DNA of 10,499 bases from Baffinella frigidus. Lineage: Eukaryota > Cryptophyceae > Cryptomonadales > Baffinellaceae. The position numbers and the translations under genes were made by a program. The stretch is taken from NCBI GenBank assembly GCA_026770585.1, contig MU646418.1, forward strand, positions 692,615 through 703,113. Reading direction: 5' to 3'. This document shows, one piece after another, positions 7,490-10,499 of this stretch (position 1 is the stretch's first letter; each line of letters starts with the position of its first letter). The notes under the pieces were generated by a model. That model did no database searches, had not been told where the DNA came from, and was given only the letters and a program-made list of their open reading frames with translations.

Positions 7490-7560
7490 GTAACTTTTCT
7501 CAACCCTAAACCGAAACTCTCAAACCCCAAACCTTGAACCCTACACATGCGCATGCATGT
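7475..7560 (+). repeat. 17-bp direct repeats flanking a 52-bp telomere-like insert
   Basis: CACATGCGCATGCATGT occurs exactly at 7475-7491 and 7544-7560. The sequence between (7492-7543) is telomere-like. The left copy contains the end of exon 11 and its donor GT. The right copy continues in the same reading frame as VSESKPHSKAILLGF. The 17-mer is itself partly palindromic. Confidence 0.85.
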
Positions 7561-7585
7561 CAGTGAATCCAAACCCCATTCAAAG

Positions 7586-7670
7586 GCCATTTTGCTCGGA
7601 TTTAAGCCATTGATTTGTAGCCTTATCCCTTTGAACTCTCCCCATACCCCTACGGATTGCCTACCGCAAG
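7586..7670 (+). CDS. Candidate TPR exon (helix B)
   Basis: After CAAAG|GCC the frame reads AILLGFKPLICSLIP and onward to a CAAG|GTCGCA donor (phase 1). It joins exon 11 in phase 0 and begins with Ala like other helix-B exons. The stretch lies just downstream of the second copy of exon 11's end, in the same reading frame as that copy. Support is modest: no strong TPR residues after the first ten, and no phase-1 partner exon was found downstream. Confidence 0.3.
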
Positions 7671-7900
7671 GTCGCAGATCTCATCATTCAGGGAATATTG
7701 GATATCCCTTCGAAGCCCGCTGTTTGGTTTGTCGGTGGCCAACAGACAACCGCGTTGTCTAAACATCTTGTCGAAATATCGTGCAGCGCTTTACGCAAAG
7801 GGTTTCGGGCTTTGCCTATCTGATGAACTTGGAAATATTGCAGGTGGCATCATCTATGGAATCGGACGAAGGGCGACACGACGTCATGACCCAGGCAGTC
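7671..7900. other. Unassigned stretch with open frames in several registers
   Basis: One + frame reads RKVADLIIQGILDIPSKPAV and then WFVGGQQTTALSKHLVEIS before a TGA at 7818. Another contains a splice-bounded piece GCAG|RFTQRVSGFAYLMNLEILQ|GTGGCA (7784-7841 region). Neither matches a family I recognise. It may be a decayed coding fragment or an unusual exon. Confidence 0.3.
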
Positions 7901-8035
7901 GGGTTTAGGGTGTAGGGTGTAGGGTTTAAGGTTTAGGGTTCATGATTCAGGATTTAGGGTTTAGGTTTTAGGGTTCAGGGTTCAGGGTTTAGGGTCTGGG
8001 GTTCAGGTTTTGGGGTTTCAGGTTTCGGGTTAAGG
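7901..8035 (-). repeat. Reversed telomere-like array (TTTAGGG strand in + direction)
   Basis: About 19 TTTAGGG-type units (TTTAGGG, TTCAGGG, TGTAGGG, TTTTGGGG), opposite in orientation to the other large blocks. The orientation switch from block 7 occurs across about 350 bp of non-repeat DNA. Confidence 0.93.
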
Positions 8036-8180
8036 CTGCCAGCGCTCCCTTCCCACCACTCACTCACTCTTTCATGTGTACCAAATCGCGAATCTGGCTT
8101 TTTGGTCCCTTACCTACAGCTGTTGGGAAGCTGACCTATAGATTTAGGGGATAATGAGGCTGAAATCCCACCTGGATCAG

Positions 8181-8192
8181 GCGCTTTCAAAA
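8181..8192 (+). CDS. Possible fragment of a TPR helix-B exon, limits unclear
   Basis: From 8160 one frame reads LKSHLDQALSKFVKK, which resembles TPR helix B (DQAL..F.K). A GATCAG|GCG acceptor at 8179-8180 gives phase 0. The only nearby donor is a poor TTT|GTGAAA, which would leave a four-codon exon. The peptide could equally be chance. It is listed because the CAG|GC(G/A) Ala start recurs at the 119, 5873 and 8743 exons. Confidence 0.2.
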
Positions 8193-8223
8193 TTTGTGAA
8201 AAAACCCCATGCCCCCTGCCTTA

Positions 8224-8332
8224 CCCGAAACCCCACACCCTTCACCTTACCCCAACCCTCAAACGCTGTCGGCTTTCTCTCTTTCCCCAACCCTCAAACG
8301 CTGTCGGCTTTAAACCCTAAACCCCACACCTC
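8224..8332 (+). repeat. Telomere-like tract with 35-bp tandem duplication
   Basis: The 27-bp string at 8250-8276 (CCCCAACCCTCAAACGCTGT... ending GGCTTT) recurs at 8285-8311, a 35-bp period. The unit mixes telomere-like and unique sequence, so the duplication came after the array joined unique DNA. Confidence 0.85.
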
Positions 8333-8376
8333 ATACCAAAAAGACCCAACCTGTTTCACGCTACCAATCCATGCGG

Positions 8377-8427
8377 GCAATTTCGGAGCTATTGAATTGT
8401 GCGGGGGTTTACCACCAAGAAAATGGG
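8377..8427 (+). CDS. Candidate TPR exon, diverged copy of the 8743 exon
   Basis: Seventeen codons, AISELLNCAGVYHQENG, ending at GGG|GTGGGG. They align with AISELVKGVGFYNDE of the confident exon at 8743. DNA similarity continues a few bases upstream (ATCCA..GC.GGC.ATTTCGGAG). The base pair before the exon is GG rather than AG, so the acceptor seems lost. It may be a dead exon copy, or an exon with a start farther upstream. Confidence 0.35.
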
Positions 8428-8742
8428 GTGGGGCGAAGGGGCTGGGGGTGTGCCACCTAGCTTCAGGGGACCGCTGCCAAGCGAGGAGGCAACACTTCAA
8501 AAGGCTTCAAGGACTTCCACCCGAAAGACATATCCACTTTCTGGACAACTCTGTCTTACATTTGGCGAGTTCGCTCGACCGCAAATTTGAGGCTGGACTC
8601 GGGCAGGCGGTTGCGATGCGGGTTCTCCGATGTACACCAAACCGTATATCTCGTATTTTGGAAGACAGGCGGGAGCCAATAACCTCGAATTCGCCGGGCG
8701 GAAATCGAGAAGGCTCAAATCAGGATTTGATCCACCAAGCAG

Positions 8743-8787
8743 GCGATTTCGGAGCTGGTGAAGGGAGTTGGGTTCTACAACGACGAG
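8743..8787 (+). CDS. TPR-protein exon 12 (TPR helix B, phase 0-0)
   Basis: Fifteen codons, AISELVKGVGFYNDE, bounded by CCAAGCAG|GCG and GAG|GTCAAC. The donor runs straight into a 400-nt telomere-like intron. Joined to the 9194 exon it gives ..FYNDE-VGIAYFNICQ, a light-chain-like passage from helix B to helix A. The next helix-B Ala falls 36 residues on. A stop just upstream (TGA at 8728-8730) shows that the open frame really begins at this acceptor. Confidence 0.67.
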
Positions 8788-8794
8788 GTCAACC

Positions 8795-9191
8795 ATAAAC
8801 CCTCAATCCTCAACCCTCAACCCTTGACCTGAAACCCTCAACCCTACACCCTGAACCCTACACCCTGAACCCTAAACCTTAAACCCTGAATCCTGAATCC
8901 TGAACCCCAAACCCTAAACCCTAAACCCTGTACCCTAAACCCTGCACCCCAAACCCGCAACTCACAACCCTTAACCCTCAACCCTCAACCCTCAACCCTA
9001 AACGCTTAACCCTTAATCCAAACCCTCAACCCTAAACCCACAACCCTCAACCCACTACCCTAAACCCTCAACCCTAATCCCAAAACCCCACCCCCCAACC
9101 CTCAACCCTAATCCCCAAACCCCACCCCCTCAACCCTCAACCCTAATCCCTAAACCCAACCCCCTCAACCCTCAACCCTCAACCCGAAACC
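8795..9191 (+). repeat. Telomere-like array, block 8, with higher-order repeat
   Basis: Fills the intron between exons 12 and 13. At 9063-9166 a higher-order unit of 34-35 bp (AACCCTCAACCCTAATCCC followed by AAACCCCACCCCC) repeats three times. This shows local amplification of already diverged heptamers. Confidence 0.93.
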
Positions 9192-9193
9192 AG

Positions 9194-9223
9194 GTGGGCA
9201 TCGCCTACTTCAACATCTGCCAG
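9194..9223 (+). CDS. TPR-protein exon 13 (10-codon microexon, phase 0-0)
   Basis: Ten codons, VGIAYFNICQ, between AAACCAG|GTG (end of a telomere-like block) and CAG|GTAATG, a near-consensus donor. It supplies the middle of TPR helix A between the 8743 and 10115 exons. The junctions are all phase 0, and I23/C24 of the rebuilt unit take the L7/G8 positions. It is the shortest exon in the chain. Evidence is contextual because so short a peptide cannot be identified alone. Confidence 0.68.
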
Positions 9224-9840
9224 GTAATGCACTGAGCAGTCCCCGAGTTTTTTTCCCCTCAGATTTCCGGGGATCGTTTCAAGCCTCTTGCCATGAAATG
9301 ACTTGCAATATGTACCAGACACGTTTATATGGACACACCATCGAAGGCTCTGGTAGCTGCTAAGTGGATGGCGAGTTCGCTCTAATAAATTCAGAATCCT
9401 TTTTGTTTTAATCTCTCTCAAGCCTGGCTCACCCCTCTCTTCCCTACCACTCAGCAGTTTCTGGTTCCTTTCCCACCCGGATTTTCTCCGTGGTCAGCTA
9501 TTATAGGAGCTATGAGAGCCATGGCAACGACCTCTCACGCATGCTCTGCAAAAACACAATCATTTTGAAGTCGGATTATGGTTCTCAAACAAAACAAAAA
9601 TGCGTTCTTTTCACTGCCTGCCCACTTAGCCCCATAGCCAAAGATCGGGGTTCGGAAGGAATTGTTGGTCCGATTCGGGCCGAGCCTCCGGAACCATATC
9701 CGCAGGAACCCCCCTATGTCCTTACGCTGTTACCCACCGTAGGTGCTATGGTTCAGTACATTCACGAAATCCATTCGTAGTCCGCAGTGTGGAGCGACCC
9801 GAATTATATTGCGATGTCGCGCACAGTAGTGACCAGCCGT

Positions 9841-10040
9841 AGGGAGAGAGAGCGCGCGCGCGCGAGCTCCAGCGAGAGCGAGAACATCAGAGGACGAGAG
9901 AGAAAGAGAAAGCGAGAGCAAGAGAGAGAGACATAGAGAGAGATAGTCAGAGGGAGGGGGCGAAAGAGAGAGAGACACACGCACTCAGAGAGAGAGCGCG
10001 CGCGAAAGAGAGACAGCGAGAGACAGAGAGCGAGCGAGAG
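9841..10040. repeat. GA-rich low-complexity tract with CG runs
   Basis: About 200 bases dominated by GAGA, with GCGCGCGC inserts near 9853 and 10007. It is a purine tract on the coding strand and inflates open frames on both strands. Confidence 0.95.
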
Positions 10041-10056
10041 AAATCGAAATTGAGAG

Positions 10057-10076
10057 AACCGGGCGCGCGCCCGGTT
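10057..10076. repeat. 20-bp perfect palindrome
   Basis: AACCGGGCGC followed immediately by its reverse complement, with a central alternating CG core, directly downstream of the GA-rich tract and 38 bp before the exon 14 acceptor. It can form a hairpin or cruciform; the core can form Z-DNA. Confidence 0.95.
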
Positions 10077-10114
10077 TCAACCTCAAATGTTCTCCCGCGC
10101 ACGCCCGAACGCAG

Positions 10115-10197
10115 GACAACAACATCTCAGGAGCAGCCCAGAAGGATGCCCTTCGCAAGGCATTCGACATCTTCTCCACCACTCGCACCGACGATAG
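10115..10197 (+). CDS. TPR-protein exon 14 (turn and helix B, GC donor, phase 0-2)
   Basis: Twenty-seven codons plus AG. DNNISGAAQKDALRKAFDIF is the turn Gly and helix B, followed by the acidic loop STTRTDD. The acceptor is AACGCAG|GAC. The donor is GATAG|GCACCC, a GC site that leaves AG of an Arg codon, completed by G at 10284. This is the same arrangement as the 2193/2939 pair. Confidence 0.67.
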
Positions 10198-10210
10198 GCA
10201 CCCCCCCCGC

Positions 10211-10268
10211 TCAACAAACCCAACAACCGAAACCCCAAACTCCAAACCGTAAACCGTAAAGCGTAAAG
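10211..10268 (+). repeat. Short telomere-like tract in an 86-nt GC-AG intron
   Basis: CAACAAACCC..CCGAAACCCCAAACTCCAAACCGTAAACCGTAAAGCG fills most of the intron between exons 14 and 15. It includes CCGTAAA variants not seen elsewhere in the window. Confidence 0.75.
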
Positions 10269-10283
10269 CCGTGACTGGAACAG

Positions 10284-10368
10284 GCTGACAGCCGCGTGCA
10301 AACTGGGGTTGGAGCAAGGATTGCCAGCGATGCAGCTCTGGTGGCAATCCGAGGAAACCCAATCCGAG
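10284..10368 (+). CDS. TPR-protein exon 15 (phase 2-0)
   Basis: One base plus 28 codons: LTAACKLGLEQGLPAMQLWW followed by QSEETQSE, ending at GAG|GTATTC. LG and the later Ala/Trp-rich helix resemble a TPR helix pair, but the turn is about three residues short. The phase-2 acceptor GAACAG|G matches the phase-2 GC donor at 10198 across an 86-nt intron, which supports it more than the peptide does. The gene continues beyond the window. Confidence 0.58.
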
Positions 10369-10381
10369 GTATTCTGCCCCG

Positions 10382-10401
10382 GAGAGAGATACATTCTCTC
10401 T

Positions 10402-10402
<1 letters not shown>
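10382..10402. repeat. GAGAGAGA / TCTCTCTC inverted repeat
   Basis: Eight-base arms (10382-10389 and 10395-10402) with a five-base loop TACAT, immediately before the C-run. Confidence 0.8.

Positions 10403-10404
<2 letters not shown>

Positions 10405-10499
<95 letters not shown>
10405..10499. repeat. Run of 95 C to the end of the window
   Basis: An uninterrupted homopolymer. It could be the end of a contig where reads decay into poly-G on the opposite strand, or a real mononucleotide tract. Shorter C-runs (11 at 2720-2730, about 10 at 5702-5711) do occur naturally in the window. Confidence 0.95.

Larger units (their letters stand above)
9224..10114. other. Intron between exons 13 and 14
   Basis: 891 nt. 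The first 600 are unique sequence with no supported gene: an open + frame at 9490-9780 contains SYESHGNDLSRML, faintly TPR-like, but without a phase-matched exon. The rest is the GA-rich tract, the palindrome and the acceptor region. Confidence 0.55.

Noticed and set aside
7587-7600. GCCATTTTGCTCGG resembles part of the dinoflagellate spliced leader (GCCATTTTGGCTCAAG)
   Set aside because: Only a 9-base exact match with a missing base and no acceptor-proximal position. Too weak to infer lineage or a relict leader.
8154-8798. Plus-strand open frame of 214 codons
   Set aside because: Much of its start is translated telomere-like repeat (NPTPFTLPQP and NPKPHT). The TPR exons inside it lie in other frames.
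9063-9166. CRISPR-like periodicity (34-35 bp units)
   Set aside because: Units are contiguous telomere-like repeats without spacers, in a eukaryotic intron.
9490-9780. Plus-strand 96-codon frame with SYESHGNDLSRML
   Set aside because: Faintly TPR-like, but the exons at 9194 and 10115 already join in phase and register without it, and no matching donor exists.
9985-10362. Minus-strand open frames over the GA tract and exons 14-15
   Set aside because: Ser/Leu/Arg low complexity produced by the GA repeat, antisense to better supported exons.

Overview
The window looks like nuclear DNA of a eukaryotic protist, most likely an alga or a relative. It has short exons with spliceosomal signals, long introns, and abundant degenerate copies of the plant/alga-type telomere heptamer (CCCTAAA/TTTAGGG). 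There is no bacterial-style operon, RNA gene, CRISPR array or recognisable transposase. The sequence does not fix the lineage: cryptophyte, dinoflagellate or green-lineage are all compatible with the heptamer.

The only gene I can support is an internal part of one very intron-rich gene on the + strand, encoding a tetratricopeptide-repeat (TPR) protein. I assembled it by eye from 15 short exons (30-180 nt) whose reading phases agree from one exon to the next: 119-208, 334-381, 1988-2044, 2193-2230, 2939-3020, 4059-4154, 4815-4853, 5636-5695, 5873-5926, 6734-6913, 7442-7489, 8743-8787, 9194-9223, 10115-10197 and 10284-10368. Ten introns join in phase 0 with GT-AG borders. Two split an AGG Arg codon after a GC donor. 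One further GC donor is in phase 0. Several junctions rebuild TPR units with close to 34-residue spacing. Four more exon candidates are listed at low confidence (6669-6702, 7586-7670, 8181-8192, 8377-8427). The start codon and stop codon lie outside the window, and roughly 10% of the window codes.

The introns carry most of the novelty. About a dozen blocks (roughly 2.4 kb in all) are arrays of CCCTAAA-like heptamers, almost all with the C-rich strand in the gene's sense direction. Only two blocks are reversed (5777-5821 and 7901-8035). Some introns are nearly pure repeat (6914-7441, 8788-9193). Others carry unrelated sequence: an 18-bp inverted repeat with an internal palindrome (3433-3574), a 200-bp GA-rich tract followed by a 20-bp perfect palindrome (9841-10076), and small tandem duplications.

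Three places look like snapshots of exon/intron evolution. A splice acceptor plus exon start is repeated in tandem (2819-2993). A 52-bp telomere-like insert is flanked by a 17-bp direct repeat exactly at an exon edge (7475-7560). Two diverged copies of one TPR helix exon lie 366 bp apart (8377 and 8743). The window ends in a run of 95 C, which may be a sequencing or assembly artefact.

Everything rests on reading the sequence by eye. No transcript evidence or homology search was available.
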